A DNA stretch of 64,000 bases from Aliterella atlantica CENA595. Lineage in GTDB: Bacteria > Cyanobacteriota > Cyanobacteriia > Cyanobacteriales > Chroococcidiopsidaceae. The stretch spans positions 62,001-126,000 of the forward strand of contig NZ_JYON01000013.1 of the NCBI RefSeq assembly GCF_000952155.1, given 5' to 3'. The position numbers and the translations under genes were made by a program. The notes under the pieces were generated by a model that searched no databases, was not told the DNA's origin, and was given only the letters and a program-made list of their open reading frames with translations. Below are positions 50,169 through 60,881 of this stretch, piece by piece. Each line of letters starts with the position of its first letter. Position 1 is the stretch's first letter.

Positions 50169-51656
50169 TTACACAGGTGAAGGCTCTAAGATCAGTTTAG
50201 AGCGCTTGACTTGTTCGGGAATAGAGATGGGGTAGTCGCCATTGAAACAAGCCGAACAGAAGTTATTAGTATCTTGTTGTGTTGCTTGCAGCATACCTGC
50301 TTGACTGAGATAAGCCAATGAATCTACTTCTAATAACTTAGCTATTTCGTCTACTGACTTAGTAGCAGCAATTAGTTGATCTTGAGTATCGGTATCAATG
50401 CCATAAAAACAAGGATGAGTTACTGGGGGAGAAGAAACGCGCATATGCACTTCAATTGCGCCTGCATCCCGCAGAGTTTTGACTAACTTACGGCTGGTTG
50501 TACCGCGAACAATGGAATCGTCAACAATAATGACTCGCTTACCCTCTAGAACGTCTTTTAAAGGGTTTAGCTTCATCCGCAAACCCGATTCGCGCATAGT
50601 TTGCGTAGGTTGGATGAATGTTCGCCCGACATAGCGATTTTTGATCAATCCTTCAGCGTAGGTAATACCCGACTCTTGGGAAAAACCAATAGCAGCGGGT
50701 ATTCCCGAATCAGGTACGCCGATAACAATATCAGCATCGACATAAGATTCTTTTGCTAGCGTGCGTCCAATTCGCATCCGATAGCTGTACAAACTTTCTG
50801 CATTCATGACGCTATCTGGTCTAGCAAAATAAATCATTTCAAATATACACAGCTTGCGCTGTGGTTGCTGCGACCATTGGAAAGATGATAAACCTGTCTC
50901 GTTAATTAAAACTACTTCCCCTGGTTCGACATCGCGCAAGTAGCTAGCGCCAATAATATCTAATCCGCAAGTTTCCGAAGCTAAAACGTAGCGCTGAGGA
51001 TCGGAGTCTAATGTGCCAATTACTAAGGGACGAATGCCATTAGGATCGCGCACGCCCATCATCCCTACGGGCGTACCAATAACTAAACTAAAGGCTCCTT
51101 GACAGCGCCTAAAAGCACTGATAGCTCCATCTAACCATTCTTTGCCTGCATCTACTTCTTCGGCGATCGCAAAGGCAATTACTTCCGAGTCTGTGGTAGT
51201 AACTAATTTATGCTGATATAGTAATTCTTCGCGCAATGCTGCTGTATTGACTAAATTGCCGTTATGTGCTAAAGCTAGCTTCCCTAATCTTGTATCTATA
51301 ACTGCTGGTTGAGCGTTGACAACTCTACTAGAACCTGTAGTTGAGTAGCGAGTATGACCTACTGCCAAATAACCTGGCAACTTATTCAAAATTGTTTCGT
51401 TAAAGACTTGAGATACTAATCCCATTTCTTTGTGTAGATGTACTGTATCGCCGTCAAAAGTAGCAATTCCGGCTGATTCTTGTCCCCGATGTTGCAGCGC
51501 GTATAAGCCAAAGTACGTTAGTTTGGCGACATTTTCACCTGGTGCGTAGACACCAAAAACTCCACACGCTTCCTCTGGCTTATCAACAGTATGAGGTGAT
51601 TCTTCTGCGACAACTTTATCCTTGATGCTTTCAACTGAAGAATAATTGGGGTTCAT
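50169..51656 (-). CDS. purF: Amidophosphoribosyltransferase
   Basis: A 495-residue enzyme for the first step of purine synthesis, making phosphoribosylamine from PRPP and glutamine. The propeptide of about 30 residues is removed to expose C31 (EEACGVFGVYAP) as the N-terminal nucleophile. VGHTRYSTTG and LAHNGNLVN belong to the glutaminase domain, and the PRPP loop is RVIIVDDSIVRGTTSRKL. The C-terminal Cys residues (NFCSACFNGDYP) suggest the Fe-S type seen in Bacillus. It follows purL by 170 bases on the same strand. Confidence 0.95.
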   Translation of the reverse strand: MNPNYSSVESIKDKVVAEESPHTVDKPEEACGVFGVYAPGENVAKLTYFGLYALQHRGQESAGIATFDGDTVHLHKEMGLVSQVFNETILNKLPGYLAVGHTRYSTTGSSRVVNAQPAVIDTRLGKLALAHNGNLVNTAALREELLYQHKLVTTTDSEVIAFAIAEEVDAGKEWLDGAISAFRRCQGAFSLVIGTPVGMMGVRDPNGIRPLVIGTLDSDPQRYVLASETCGLDIIGASYLRDVEPGEVVLINETGLSSFQWSQQPQRKLCIFEMIYFARPDSVMNAESLYSYRMRIGRTLAKESYVDADIVIGVPDSGIPAAIGFSQESGITYAEGLIKNRYVGRTFIQPTQTMRESGLRMKLNPLKDVLEGKRVIIVDDSIVRGTTSRKLVKTLRDAGAIEVHMRVSSPPVTHPCFYGIDTDTQDQLIAATKSVDEIAKLLEVDSLAYLSQAGMLQATQQDTNNFCSACFNGDYPISIPEQVKRSKLILEPSPV

Positions 51657-51826
51657 GCTTTGGCTTTACTCCTGAACGGGATGCAGAGTTTTGATTAAGG
51701 TGGCTAAGGTGCAGAGCGTTTGTATCTACCTACAGGCTAATTTATAAATTTTAACGGGGCTTAACAAAACGTTAACTACTACACATACAAGATTAACGTA
51801 ATTATGCTCGCACAGAACAACTTTGC

Positions 51827-54127
51827 TCAATAATTGAGACGGCGTTCGATCGCCTGATAAAAGCGATCGCTCATCACCTCGATACTAGCCTCAATTAAAG
51901 TGCGATTGTCATGAGTAGAAACCCGTAAAGATTGGTTATTCCTAACTACACCTATTTTTTGCCAATCATTGGCTAAATTTTGCTGCAAGTAATTTTCCCA
52001 AGATGCTTGCTCGGCGGGAGATACAGAAACTAGGATACTGCCAGCAACTTCACCAAATAACAATTCATCTTCGCGGTGATTTAGTTGTAATTGCACGTCT
52101 GCGCCTAATTGTCCGCTAATACAAGCTTCAGCAAGAGCGATCGCTATTCCTCCTTCTGCGCGATCGTGAGCCGAACGTATCCACCCTTGGCGAATACCAT
52201 AACGACAAGCAGCCTGAACGCGACGTTCTAGCTCAAAATCTACCTGCGGCGGCTTACCCGCCACAAGTCCACAAATAGTAGCTAGATACTCAGAGCAACC
52301 AAGCGTTAAACCTGCATCGCGTCCTAATAAATAGATTAAATCTCCTTCAGCTTGCCAACCTTGACCGCAAGTATGAGCCAAATCGGGAATTAAGCCTACC
52401 ATCCCTACAACTGGAGTCGGATAAATTGGTTGAGGTACGCCATTAGCATCCAGAGTTTCGTTATAAAGAGAAACATTACCACCAGTTACAGGCGTACCCA
52501 ATTCCTGACAAGCTTCAGCCAAACCCCGACAAGCTTCGGCAAGTTGCCAGTAACCAATCGGTTTTTCAGGACTGCCAAAGTTTAAGTTATCGGTGACTGC
52601 AATTGGTTCCGCACCTACACAGCTAAGGTTACGAGCGGCTTCTGCAACTACAGCCTTTGCTCCTTCGTAGGGGTCTATATACACATAGCGAGGATTGCAA
52701 TCAACTGTTGCTGCTACTCCTGTTTGTCTATCCTTTTGCAGAGGAGAATTTACTGGACGCAAGCGCATTATTGCAGCATCAGCACCACCTGGGAACACAA
52801 TTGTATTGTTTTGCACTTGGTGGTCGTATTGGCGATAAATCCATCGTTTAGAAGCGATCGTTGGTGTATCGAGCAAATTAAGTAAAATATCATCCCAGGT
52901 GTGGAATTTGCCTGCTATTTTGATGCCGTTGGGTTGGCAGTCAGGTAAGCGTGCGATCGTCCATTCTGCCGCCCTTGCTGCATACTCCGGCGCTTCTGTC
53001 AATAGTTCTCGATGATAAAGAGGTGTATTTTCTGCCAAAGCTGAAGCGGGAATTTCGGCAGCTATTTCGCCTTGAAACAAAATCCTGACTATAGGTTCGG
53101 CAATTACTGTGCCTGCAACTACAGCGTGCAATCCCCAGCGTTGAAAGATATCGATTAATTCTTGTTCTCGTCCTTTATGAGCGACAAATAGCATCCGCTC
53201 TTGGGATTCTGAGAGCAGGTATTCATAAGGAACCATCCCACTTTCACGGACGGGAATTAAATCTAAATCAAGCTCAATTCCCACACCACCTTTAGCCGCC
53301 ATTTCCGCAGTAGAGCAAGTAATTCCCGCCGCTCCCATATCTTGCGCTGCTACTACTGCGCCAGTTTTAAAAGCTTCTAGGCAAGCTTCAATTAAAGACT
53401 TTTCTAAAAAAGGGTCGCCTACTTGCACCGCTGGGCGGTCTTTTTCTGACTCTTCACTAAGTTCCGCGCTAGCAAAACTCGCGCCTCCCATGCCATCTCT
53501 TCCTGTCGTAGAACCAACGTATAGAACAGGGTTGCCTATCCCCGATGCTCCAGATTTGACAATTTCTGGAGTTTCCATTAGTCCTAATGCCATTACGTTT
53601 ACTAGCGGATTGCCAGAATAAGCCGAGTCAAAATAAACTTCACCGCCTACTGTGGGTACTCCGACGCAATTACCATAGTGTGAGATTCCCGATACTACAC
53701 CACTAAATAACCTGCGAGTTCTAGCATCTTCTAATGAGCCGAAGCGGAGAGAATTTAATAAAGCTATGGGACGCGCTCCCATTGTAAAAATATCTCTTAA
53801 TATGCCGCCTACTCCTGTCGCTGCGCCTTGAAATGGTTCTACAGCAGAAGGGTGATTGTGCGACTCAATTTTAAATGCTAGTTGCAATCCGTCGCCTAAG
53901 TCTACTACACCTGCATTCTCGCCAGGACCTACAAGGATGCGATCGCCTGTGGTGGGAAATTGTTTGAGTAATGGACGCGAGTTTTTGTAGCAGCAGTGTT
54001 CTGACCACATTACCCCGAACATTCCTAGTTCTGCTTTGTTGGGTTCGCGTCCTAGTCGATTGATGATTTCGGTATACTCTTCGGGTTTTAAACCTTCGCT
54101 GGCAATTTCTTCGGGAGTAAAGCGCAT
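51827..54127 (-). CDS. purL: Phosphoribosylformylglycinamidine synthase II
   Basis: A 766-residue small-type PurL, which works with separate PurS and PurQ to form FGAM. The ATP and substrate regions are [40 protein letters not shown] and [12 protein letters not shown], and [14 protein letters not shown]-like [13 protein letters not shown] is present. The catalytic His is in ESHNHP. It lies upstream of purF on the same strand. Length and motifs are normal. Confidence 0.95.
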   Translation of the reverse strand: MRFTPEEIASEGLKPEEYTEIINRLGREPNKAELGMFGVMWSEHCCYKNSRPLLKQFPTTGDRILVGPGENAGVVDLGDGLQLAFKIESHNHPSAVEPFQGAATGVGGILRDIFTMGARPIALLNSLRFGSLEDARTRRLFSGVVSGISHYGNCVGVPTVGGEVYFDSAYSGNPLVNVMALGLMETPEIVKSGASGIGNPVLYVGSTTGRDGMGGASFASAELSEESEKDRPAVQVGDPFLEKSLIEACLEAFKTGAVVAAQDMGAAGITCSTAEMAAKGGVGIELDLDLIPVRESGMVPYEYLLSESQERMLFVAHKGREQELIDIFQRWGLHAVVAGTVIAEPIVRILFQGEIAAEIPASALAENTPLYHRELLTEAPEYAARAAEWTIARLPDCQPNGIKIAGKFHTWDDILLNLLDTPTIASKRWIYRQYDHQVQNNTIVFPGGADAAIMRLRPVNSPLQKDRQTGVAATVDCNPRYVYIDPYEGAKAVVAEAARNLSCVGAEPIAVTDNLNFGSPEKPIGYWQLAEACRGLAEACQELGTPVTGGNVSLYNETLDANGVPQPIYPTPVVGMVGLIPDLAHTCGQGWQAEGDLIYLLGRDAGLTLGCSEYLATICGLVAGKPPQVDFELERRVQAACRYGIRQGWIRSAHDRAEGGIAIALAEACISGQLGADVQLQLNHREDELLFGEVAGSILVSVSPAEQASWENYLQQNLANDWQKIGVVRNNQSLRVSTHDNRTLIEASIEVMSDRFYQAIERRLNY

Positions 54128-54209
54128 AGGGGACTAAGACATATATGGCACAGGGTCAATTTTAGCTTTTATGGTGCTTGTGGAATAGATTTTTGCGTGG
54201 AGGGAAGGG

Positions 54210-54286
54210 AACGCAGATGGACGAGGCAATGCGATGGGCGGCTGTGCCGACTTGTAGCACCAGAACAGCAGATAAACGCAGATAAG
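54210..54286. repeat. Split CGCAGAT-type repeat, copy D4
   Basis: GAACGCAGATGG at 54209-54220 and GCAGATAAACGCAGATAAG at 54268-54286 look like the two halves of a D-type repeat separated by about 50 bases of unrelated GC-rich sequence. This lies in the gap between purL and the methyltransferase gene. Confidence 0.5.
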
Positions 54287-54350
54287 AAGGCTCTGGATAG
54301 GTGTTGAGTGATGCAAGATATATAATGCAAAGATGCGATCGCCTAATATT

Positions 54351-55142
54351 ATGAATGAGTACGTTTTTGCCTCTGCCGAGCAGCAAGCGGAGTTTGCGCG
54401 GCTAAAATTGCTTGAGGACGCTTTTGATGCCCAAACTCAGCAGATAATTCAAAGTTTGGGTGTTGCAGCAGGATGGAAGTGTTTGGAACTAGGTCCTGGT
54501 GCGGGTTCTATTCTTGCTTGGCTTAGTGATTTAGTTGGCAGTAGCGGTCAAGTTGTTGGTGTTGATAAAAATACTGCTTTTATTGAGTCAATTTCAGCAC
54601 CACAAATTAGTAAAATCGCTGGAGATATACTTGATGTTGAGTTAGAAGATAATTCTTTCGATTTAATTCATGCTCGGTATGTGTTAGTTCATATTGTTGA
54701 ATCTGTTAAGGTAATTGATAAGTTAATAAAACTGCTAAAACCAGGTGGACTGCTGGTATTAGAAGAACCTGCTTTTACCGCAGCGCAAGTAATAGATAAT
54801 AGTTTGCCCAACGCCCAAGCTCATCAAAGAGTAAATGCAGCAATTTCCCAAATGTTTATCGACCTCAATCTAGAACCAGCTATTGGGTTGAAGTTGCCTT
54901 TGCTACTACAACAAAACAATTTGCATATTGAGAATGTATTAGATAACAGGCATTTATCTTGTGGTAATTCTAAAGTTGCTAAAGTTGCGGGCAGTTCGGC
55001 TGCAACTTTACAAACTAAATACGTTCAAACTCAAAAAGCTTCCGTTCAAGATGTAGAAGCTTATATAAATAATTCATTTGATAGTAATTTTTGGGCTATT
55101 TATTACTCGACTATTTCTGTAGTTGGTAAAAAGATACTTTAA
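54351..55142 (+). CDS. Class I SAM-dependent methyltransferase
   Basis: A 263-residue methyltransferase. The SAM loop is LELGPGAGSILAWLSDLVG, GVDKNTAFIE holds the ribose acidic contact and DLIHARYVLVHI is motif post-I. The ATG at 54351 (MNEYVFASAEQQ) is preferred to the ATG at 54333, which would start inside a HIP1-containing leader. The substrate is not identifiable; the fold resembles small-molecule methyltransferases of the UbiE type. It converges with the TSUP transporter gene, overlapping it by four bases. Confidence 0.85.
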   Translation: MNEYVFASAEQQAEFARLKLLEDAFDAQTQQIIQSLGVAAGWKCLELGPGAGSILAWLSDLVGSSGQVVGVDKNTAFIESISAPQISKIAGDILDVELEDNSFDLIHARYVLVHIVESVKVIDKLIKLLKPGGLLVLEEPAFTAAQVIDNSLPNAQAHQRVNAAISQMFIDLNLEPAIGLKLPLLLQQNNLHIENVLDNRHLSCGNSKVAKVAGSSAATLQTKYVQTQKASVQDVEAYINNSFDSNFWAIYYSTISVVGKKIL

Positions 55143-55942
55143 CTTATACATTCAACAGAAATATCGTAAGCTAATTTAATAATTAATAAGCTAACTACAG
55201 TAATAAATAATACTCTAATAAAAGCACTACCTTTAACTATTGCTACTCTTGCGCCAACTGTTGCACCAATAATATTGCAAATTGCCATTGGTAGAGCAAG
55301 CTGATAAATAATGTTATGAGTAGAAGCAAAATAAATAAGTGCTGCTAGATTTGTACAGAAGTTAACTATTTTTGCTGAAGCTGAAGCTTTAAGAAAATCA
55401 AAACCTAAAATTCCAATAAAGGCAAATATTAAAAAACTCCCAGTACCAGGACCTAAAAAACCATCGTAAAAACCAAGTGATGTACCAATAAGCGCAGCAT
55501 ATATTACCTGCTCTACTCCACGAGTTTTAGGTATGTGTTCGGAACCAAAATCTTTCTTAAAGAAGGTGTAAATAGCAACTATTACTAACAGTACAAGAAC
55601 TATGGGGCGCATTATTGCTGGATTGATGACACTAACAGTTTTTGCACCAATAAATGAGAATATAAAAGCAAAAATTGCTGAAGTTACAGATATCTTCAAA
55701 TTAAATTTAACTGCTTTAGAATAACTAATAACAGCCGCAGAAGTACCAGCAATTGAAGATAATTTATTAGTGCCAAAAATTAGAGTAAGTGGTGTACTGG
55801 GAAGAAAAACTAAAAGCGCTGGTAGTTGAATTAAACCACCACCACCCACAATTGAATCAATAAAACCAGCTAGAAAAGCGAATACACAAAGGAAGATTAT
55901 TTGCGTCACAAAAATGTATGATGAAATAAGCGATCGCACCAA
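55139..55942 (-). CDS. TSUP family (TauE/SafE) membrane transporter
   Basis: A 267-residue transporter of the sulfite exporter/TSUP family with seven or eight helices. The duplicated signature appears as FLAGFIDSIVGGGGLIQLPA and ALIGTSLGFYDGFLGPGTGS. The start is uncertain: TTG at 55942 immediately follows the stop of the preceding gene, and a GTG is the second codon. The substrate may be a sulfonate, sulfite or other small anion. Close coupling to a retropepsin-like gene is unusual and not explained. Confidence 0.87.
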   Translation of the reverse strand: MVRSLISSYIFVTQIIFLCVFAFLAGFIDSIVGGGGLIQLPALLVFLPSTPLTLIFGTNKLSSIAGTSAAVISYSKAVKFNLKISVTSAIFAFIFSFIGAKTVSVINPAIMRPIVLVLLVIVAIYTFFKKDFGSEHIPKTRGVEQVIYAALIGTSLGFYDGFLGPGTGSFLIFAFIGILGFDFLKASASAKIVNFCTNLAALIYFASTHNIIYQLALPMAICNIIGATVGARVAIVKGSAFIRVLFITVVSLLIIKLAYDISVECIS

Positions 55943-56383
55943 CTAAATTCTCAAATAGCTAGCATTAGGACTAATTGGTAAAACAATAAGTTTTTGGTTT
56001 TGCAAATCTAGCTCAATTCCCAATGCTTCTAAAGGAATTACCCCTATCAAAGCATCTGTTCCGCCAGGGAGTTCGAGACATTCAAAAGTTCCTTCTCTTC
56101 CGCACAAAGAAATTTTGGCATCTTCAAAAATTCGGGCTTTGCTAAAACCAGTAGCAGTAGCAACATCTACCTCTTTGAGTAAGGCTAACCCTAATTGAGC
56201 AATTACATTAGCAGGAAGACATAAAGTAGTAGCACCAGTATCAACTAACACGTTTTTCAGAGTAGTTGTGCGTACAGACTCTACAGGCATTAATCCTCTT
56301 TCCGCCAAACCTTGATCGAGCCTGTTTGTAATAATCAAGGTTGTAGTAACTCTTCCCATCTGCTCTGTGCTAGTCGATTGCAT
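55943..56383 (-). CDS. Retropepsin-like aspartic protease domain protein
   Basis: A 146-residue protein with the aspartic motif VLVDTGATTLCLP and the second psi-loop hydrophobic element DALIGVIPLEALGIELD, as in single-domain retropepsin-like proteins. It would act as a dimer. The ATG at 56383 is chosen because AAAGGAGGAA lies about 8 bases upstream; the longer form from 56407 would include that site. It ends directly at the TSUP start. Many such stand-alone bacterial proteins are not characterised. Confidence 0.82.
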   Translation of the reverse strand: MQSTSTEQMGRVTTTLIITNRLDQGLAERGLMPVESVRTTTLKNVLVDTGATTLCLPANVIAQLGLALLKEVDVATATGFSKARIFEDAKISLCGREGTFECLELPGGTDALIGVIPLEALGIELDLQNQKLIVLPISPNASYLRI

Positions 56384-56481
56384 AATTATATTCCTCCTTT
56401 GTACCAACCTAGCTTATATTGAGGACGTGACGCGATCGCACTAATTAGCTTACTACTTTAGTTTAAGTCAGATCCAAATAT

Positions 56482-57363
56482 ATGAATTGCCAAATGCCAG
56501 CACCCTTAAAGTCAGGAGATTTATTAAAAGTAATTGCTCCTAGCGGCGCATTAAAAGAATTTGCAGCATTTGAAAAAGGTGTAGAAATATGGCGATCGCG
56601 CGGTTATAAAGTAGAAATAAGTAATAGTATTAGCGATCGCTTTGGCTATTTAGCAGGCAAAGATAGCGATCGCATAAACCAATTATCGGAAGCTTGGAAT
56701 GACCCTGAATGCAAAGGTATTTTATGCGCTAGAGGTGGTTATGGTAGCGCCAGAATACTAGAGAATTGGCAGTGGAAAAGCCACCATAAATGGTTAGTTG
56801 GCTTTTCTGATATTACTTGTTTATTGTGGAGTCTATACAACCAAGGCAAATCGGGCGTACACAGTGCAGTATTAACAACATTAGCAGCCGAACCCGATTG
56901 GTCAACAGAACGCTTATTTAACTTAGTAGAAGGTCGTCCCATAGCACCCTTGCAAGGTATAGGCTGGGGAGGAGGTATTGTTACTGGAATCCTATTACCT
57001 GCAAATCTTACTGTTGCAACTCATTTACTTGGTACGTCAATTCAACCAAACTTTGACGGCGTAATTTTAGCCTTAGAAGACGTAACCGAAGCACCTTATC
57101 GCATTGACAGATTACTTACTCAGTGGCGCTTAAGTGGAGTATTGGCAAAAGTTCGGGGGATTGCATTAGGAAGATTTAGCCGTTGCGAAGCACCCCCAAA
57201 TATTCTTAGCTGGACAATAGCAGAAGTATTGCGCGATCGCTTATCAGACCTTAATATTCCCATAGTCTCCGATTTACCGTTTGGACACGATGGTTGCAAC
57301 GCGGCTTTACCTGTAGGATTACTAGCAAAACTAGACGCAGAACGAGGAATTTTAGCTATTTAA
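56482..57363 (+). CDS. ldcA: LD-carboxypeptidase (muramoyltetrapeptide carboxypeptidase)
   Basis: A 293-residue S66-family serine peptidase that removes the terminal D-Ala from the tetrapeptide in peptidoglycan recycling. The nucleophile S109 lies in VGFSDITCLLWSLY, with CARGGYGSARIL before it, and the Glu and His of the triad are expected in LALEDVTEAPYRIDRLL and LPFGHDG. No signal peptide is present, so it is cytoplasmic. It is followed 12 bases later by a glycosyltransferase gene. Confidence 0.92.
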   Translation: MNCQMPAPLKSGDLLKVIAPSGALKEFAAFEKGVEIWRSRGYKVEISNSISDRFGYLAGKDSDRINQLSEAWNDPECKGILCARGGYGSARILENWQWKSHHKWLVGFSDITCLLWSLYNQGKSGVHSAVLTTLAAEPDWSTERLFNLVEGRPIAPLQGIGWGGGIVTGILLPANLTVATHLLGTSIQPNFDGVILALEDVTEAPYRIDRLLTQWRLSGVLAKVRGIALGRFSRCEAPPNILSWTIAEVLRDRLSDLNIPIVSDLPFGHDGCNAALPVGLLAKLDAERGILAI

Positions 57364-57375
57364 GAGTGAATATAT

Positions 57376-58653
57376 ATGACGCACTTTGGTATTATCTGTC
57401 CTGCTGTAGCAGGTCATCTCAATCCGATGACAACCTTGGGCTACGAACTACGAAACAGAGGACATCAAGTAACGGTAGTAGGAATTCTTGATGCAGAAAA
57501 AAAAGCTCATGCCGCTGGATTGGATTTTAAAGCGATCGCTACGTCAGAATATCCTTATGGAAGTATAGCGCAAATTTCTGACGAATTGGGAAAATTAAGC
57601 GGATTAGCTGCACTGCGATACACAATAAATTCTCTACAGAAATCGACAGTTACTTTGCTTCAGCAAGCACCGCAAACAATTAAAGAGGCTGGAATCGACG
57701 CATTATTAGTAGATCAAGTTTCGTCAGCAGGGGGAACGGTTGCAGATTATTTAAGTATTCCCTTTGTGAGCGTATCTTCTGCCTTGATGCTAAATGAGGA
57801 TACCAGCATTCCTCCTTTCAATACTTCTTGGTCTTACAGTCCTACAGAGTGGGCAAAAATTCGTAACAAAATTGGCTATATTTTGTTAAGTCGAGTCAGG
57901 AAGCCAATTCGAGCAACTATCGCCCAATACCGACGCGAATGGAATTTACCGCCACATCATAGTCAAAACGATGTTTATTCCTCATTAGCCCAATTGTGCC
58001 AGCAGCCTGCGGAGTTTGAGTTTCCGCGCGAAAATTTGCCGAGATGTTTTCATTTTACTGGCGCATACCATAACCCAGTTTCTAGGGCGGCGATTGACTT
58101 CCCGTATGAAAAATTAACAGGTCAACCTTTAATCTATGCTTCAATGGGAACATTGCAAAATCGCCTGATGGGCATTTTTGAGTCTATTGCTCAAGCCTGC
58201 GCGGAAATAGATGCACAGTTGGTAATTTCCCTCGGTAGTGGTTTAAGTGGAGATGTGCCAAAGTTTCCTGGTGCGCCGTTAGTAGTAAAATACGCCCCTC
58301 AACTGGAATTATTGCAAAAAGCAAGTCTTACTATTACTCATGCAGGGTTAAATACAGTTTTAGAATCAATTAGTCATGGCGTACCAATGGTAGCAATTCC
58401 GATCGCTAATGACCAACCTGGAGTAGCAGCGCGGGTTGTTTGGACGGGTTGCGGCGAGATGATAAAGCTGCAAGGTTTAAATGCTGCTAAATTGCGAAGT
58501 GCTATTGAGCGAGTTATGACGCAAAACTCTTATCGAAATAATGCCATTAGATTGCAAACCGCTAATCAGCAAGCAGGGGGAGTTGCGAAAGCTGCGGATA
58601 TTATCGAACGGGTGATGTCTACGGGAAAACCTGTATTGGCTGGGGCAAATTAA
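57376..58653 (+). CDS. GT1-family glycosyltransferase (UGT/CrtX-like)
   Basis: A 425-residue UDP-sugar-dependent glycosyltransferase. The N-terminus HFGIICPAVAGHLNPMTTLG is the acceptor domain start. The donor-binding block is YAPQLELLQKASLTITHAGL, followed by NTVLESISHGVPMVAIPIAN and DQPGVAARVV. The overall form resembles zeaxanthin glucosyltransferase CrtX and macrolide glycosyltransferases. A carotenoid or sterol glycoside product is plausible in a cyanobacterium but not shown. It is in the same direction as ldcA and probably co-transcribed. Confidence 0.87.
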   Translation: MTHFGIICPAVAGHLNPMTTLGYELRNRGHQVTVVGILDAEKKAHAAGLDFKAIATSEYPYGSIAQISDELGKLSGLAALRYTINSLQKSTVTLLQQAPQTIKEAGIDALLVDQVSSAGGTVADYLSIPFVSVSSALMLNEDTSIPPFNTSWSYSPTEWAKIRNKIGYILLSRVRKPIRATIAQYRREWNLPPHHSQNDVYSSLAQLCQQPAEFEFPRENLPRCFHFTGAYHNPVSRAAIDFPYEKLTGQPLIYASMGTLQNRLMGIFESIAQACAEIDAQLVISLGSGLSGDVPKFPGAPLVVKYAPQLELLQKASLTITHAGLNTVLESISHGVPMVAIPIANDQPGVAARVVWTGCGEMIKLQGLNAAKLRSAIERVMTQNSYRNNAIRLQTANQQAGGVAKAADIIERVMSTGKPVLAGAN

Positions 58654-58798
58654 TCTTTAATAGAGCGATAGTGCAAGCGCACACGCAGGGCTTCGCAGTT
58701 TAACAGTTAGTTGCAATGTTGAATGGGTTGCACCAAACCTAGTAAAGCAAAATGATAAGCTAGCAAAAGCATAAAACAAACTTAAGGCAAAATTATAA

Positions 58799-59845
58799 AT
58801 GGTCGTTTCAACCCAGGTTCCCCAGCTTCTACGCGCTGCACGCGGCGAAAAAGTAGATCGTCCCCCCGTATGGATGATGCGTCAAGCAGGGCGCTACATG
58901 AAAGCATATCGGGAACTACGGGATAAATATCCTTCATTTCGCGACAGATCCGAAATCCCCGAAGTAGCAATCGAAGTTTCTTTGCAACCTTGGAAAGCAT
59001 TTCAGCCAGACGGAGTTATTTTATTTTCCGATATTGTCACGCCTTTACCTGGGCTTGGCATTGAGATGGATATTGCTGAAGGTAAAGGACCGATTATTGC
59101 CGATCCAATTCGCACATCCGCTCAAGTAGACAACCTTCGTACTCTAGAACCTGAAGAATCGCTACCATTTATCAAAACAATATTGCAAGCACTCCGTCAA
59201 GAAGTAGGAGACAAATCAACAGTTCTCGGCTTTGTGGGTGCGCCTTGGACGCTAGCTGCTTATGCTGTCGAGGGTAAAGGTTCTAAAACCTATTCAGCTA
59301 TTAAAGGCATGGCATTTTCTGACCCTACAGTATTGCATCAATTGCTGGCAAAATTTGCAGATGCGATCGCTATCTACGCCCGTTACCAAATTGATTGCGG
59401 AGCGCAAGTAGTACAAATGTTCGATTCTTGGGCAGGACAACTCAGTCCTCAAGATTATGATACTTTTGCATTACCCTATCAACGGCGCGTCTTTGAGCAA
59501 GTCAAACAAACTCACCCCGATACACCATTAATATTACTCGTTAGCGGCAGTGCAGGCGTATTAGAACGGATGGGCAGATCCGGCGCGGATATTGTGACTG
59601 TAGATTGGGCTGTAGATATGGCTGATGCGCGGGCGAGATTGGGGCAAGATATGAAAGTGCAGGGAAACCTCGATCCAGGCGTGCTATTTGGTTCTAAAGA
59701 GTTTATCCGCGATCGCATTTACGATACAGTGCGAAAAGCTGGCAACTACGGACATATACTAAATCTCGGTCACGGCGTATTACCCAGCACTCCAGAGGAA
59801 AATGTTGCTTTCTTCTTTGAGACAGCCAAGCAGTTGCAATACTAA
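58799..59845 (+). CDS. hemE: Uroporphyrinogen decarboxylase
   Basis: A 348-residue enzyme that removes four acetate carboxyls from uroporphyrinogen III in heme and chlorophyll synthesis. The N-terminal [20 protein letters not shown] holds the substrate Arg, and [17 protein letters not shown] and [20 protein letters not shown] follow, with a conserved [15 protein letters not shown] near the C-terminus. Length is standard. A 3-base gap separates it from an SDR gene downstream. Confidence 0.96.
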   Translation: MVVSTQVPQLLRAARGEKVDRPPVWMMRQAGRYMKAYRELRDKYPSFRDRSEIPEVAIEVSLQPWKAFQPDGVILFSDIVTPLPGLGIEMDIAEGKGPIIADPIRTSAQVDNLRTLEPEESLPFIKTILQALRQEVGDKSTVLGFVGAPWTLAAYAVEGKGSKTYSAIKGMAFSDPTVLHQLLAKFADAIAIYARYQIDCGAQVVQMFDSWAGQLSPQDYDTFALPYQRRVFEQVKQTHPDTPLILLVSGSAGVLERMGRSGADIVTVDWAVDMADARARLGQDMKVQGNLDPGVLFGSKEFIRDRIYDTVRKAGNYGHILNLGHGVLPSTPEENVAFFFETAKQLQY

Positions 59846-59848
59846 TTT

Positions 59849-60808
59849 ATGAACCCCAAGCGGATTTTGGTGACTGGTGCAAGTGGTTGCATCGGTCACT
59901 ATATTTCAGAAATCTTAATTCAGCAAACAGATTACGAACTGTATTTGCTAGTTAGAAATCCCAAAAAGCTACAAGTAGATACCACTGCCCGTCCTGGAGT
60001 GACTGTTTTACAGGGCGATATGGGCAAAATTGAGCAATTTGACGATTTGCTCAAAACTATTGATACAGCAGTATTGACGGCTACGGTATGGGGCGGAGAT
60101 GACATATTTAACATCAATGTCGACAAAACGATTGAGCTACTAAATTTGCTCGCTCCTGATGTTTGTCAGCAAGTAATTTACTTTTCTACCGCCAGTATTT
60201 TAGATCGTCACAACCAGTTACTTAAGGAAGCTGGAGAGATTGGCACAGATTATATTCGTTCTAAGTATGAGTGTTTCCAGAAAATACCTGGGCTGGCGAT
60301 CGCTCCCAAAATTACTAAAGTTTTTCCTACCTTAGTATTGGGGGGAGATACTAACAAGCCTTATTCGCACTTATCAGCAGGTTTGCCAGAAGTTGCCAAT
60401 TTAATTAACATCATCCGCTTTTTTCAGGCAGATGGCAGCTTTCACTACATTCATGGCAAAGATATTGCTGAAGTTGTCAGGTATTTGATTGACAATCCGC
60501 CAACTGGTAGCGATTCTCGTCAGTTAATCTTAGGACAAGAACGCATAACGGCAAATCAAGCAGTTGAAGAAGTTTGTAAGTATCTCAATAAAAAGATTTA
60601 CTTCCGCATTCCCCTATCTCTATCTTTAGCTAATATCTTAATTCCCATATTCCGCATCCAGATGGCAGCTTGGGATAGATTTTGTCTAACTTACAGGCAT
60701 TTTAGTTATGACAACCCAGTTAATCCAGGCAGTTTAGGATTGCCAAATTATTGTGGTACTTTTAGCGATGTTTTAGAAGTACATGGCGTTAAGCGCAAAG
60801 CATCATAA
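59849..60808 (+). CDS. NAD(P)-dependent epimerase/dehydratase-like (extended SDR) protein
   Basis: A 319-residue Rossmann-fold protein. The nucleotide loop is VTGASGCIGHYISEIL, and a catalytic YxxxK-like element is YIRSKYE. It matches the extended SDR group with no clear substrate. It follows hemE by 3 bases and may be co-transcribed, so a role in tetrapyrrole or isoprenoid metabolism is possible but not shown. The C-terminus is helical with a hydrophobic segment (SLANILIPIFRIQMAAW). Confidence 0.82.
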   Translation: MNPKRILVTGASGCIGHYISEILIQQTDYELYLLVRNPKKLQVDTTARPGVTVLQGDMGKIEQFDDLLKTIDTAVLTATVWGGDDIFNINVDKTIELLNLLAPDVCQQVIYFSTASILDRHNQLLKEAGEIGTDYIRSKYECFQKIPGLAIAPKITKVFPTLVLGGDTNKPYSHLSAGLPEVANLINIIRFFQADGSFHYIHGKDIAEVVRYLIDNPPTGSDSRQLILGQERITANQAVEEVCKYLNKKIYFRIPLSLSLANILIPIFRIQMAAWDRFCLTYRHFSYDNPVNPGSLGLPNYCGTFSDVLEVHGVKRKAS

Positions 60809-60881
60809 GGCAATGCAATATTTATTGTAGTTATGTAGCGATCGGCGTGTAGTAAGTTGGGTTTAGTTAGACTGAATAAGT

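Noticed and set aside
54210-54290. Possible insertion element between purL and the methyltransferase gene
   Set aside because: The sequence is too short, with no terminal repeats or transposase; only a split dispersed repeat is supported.
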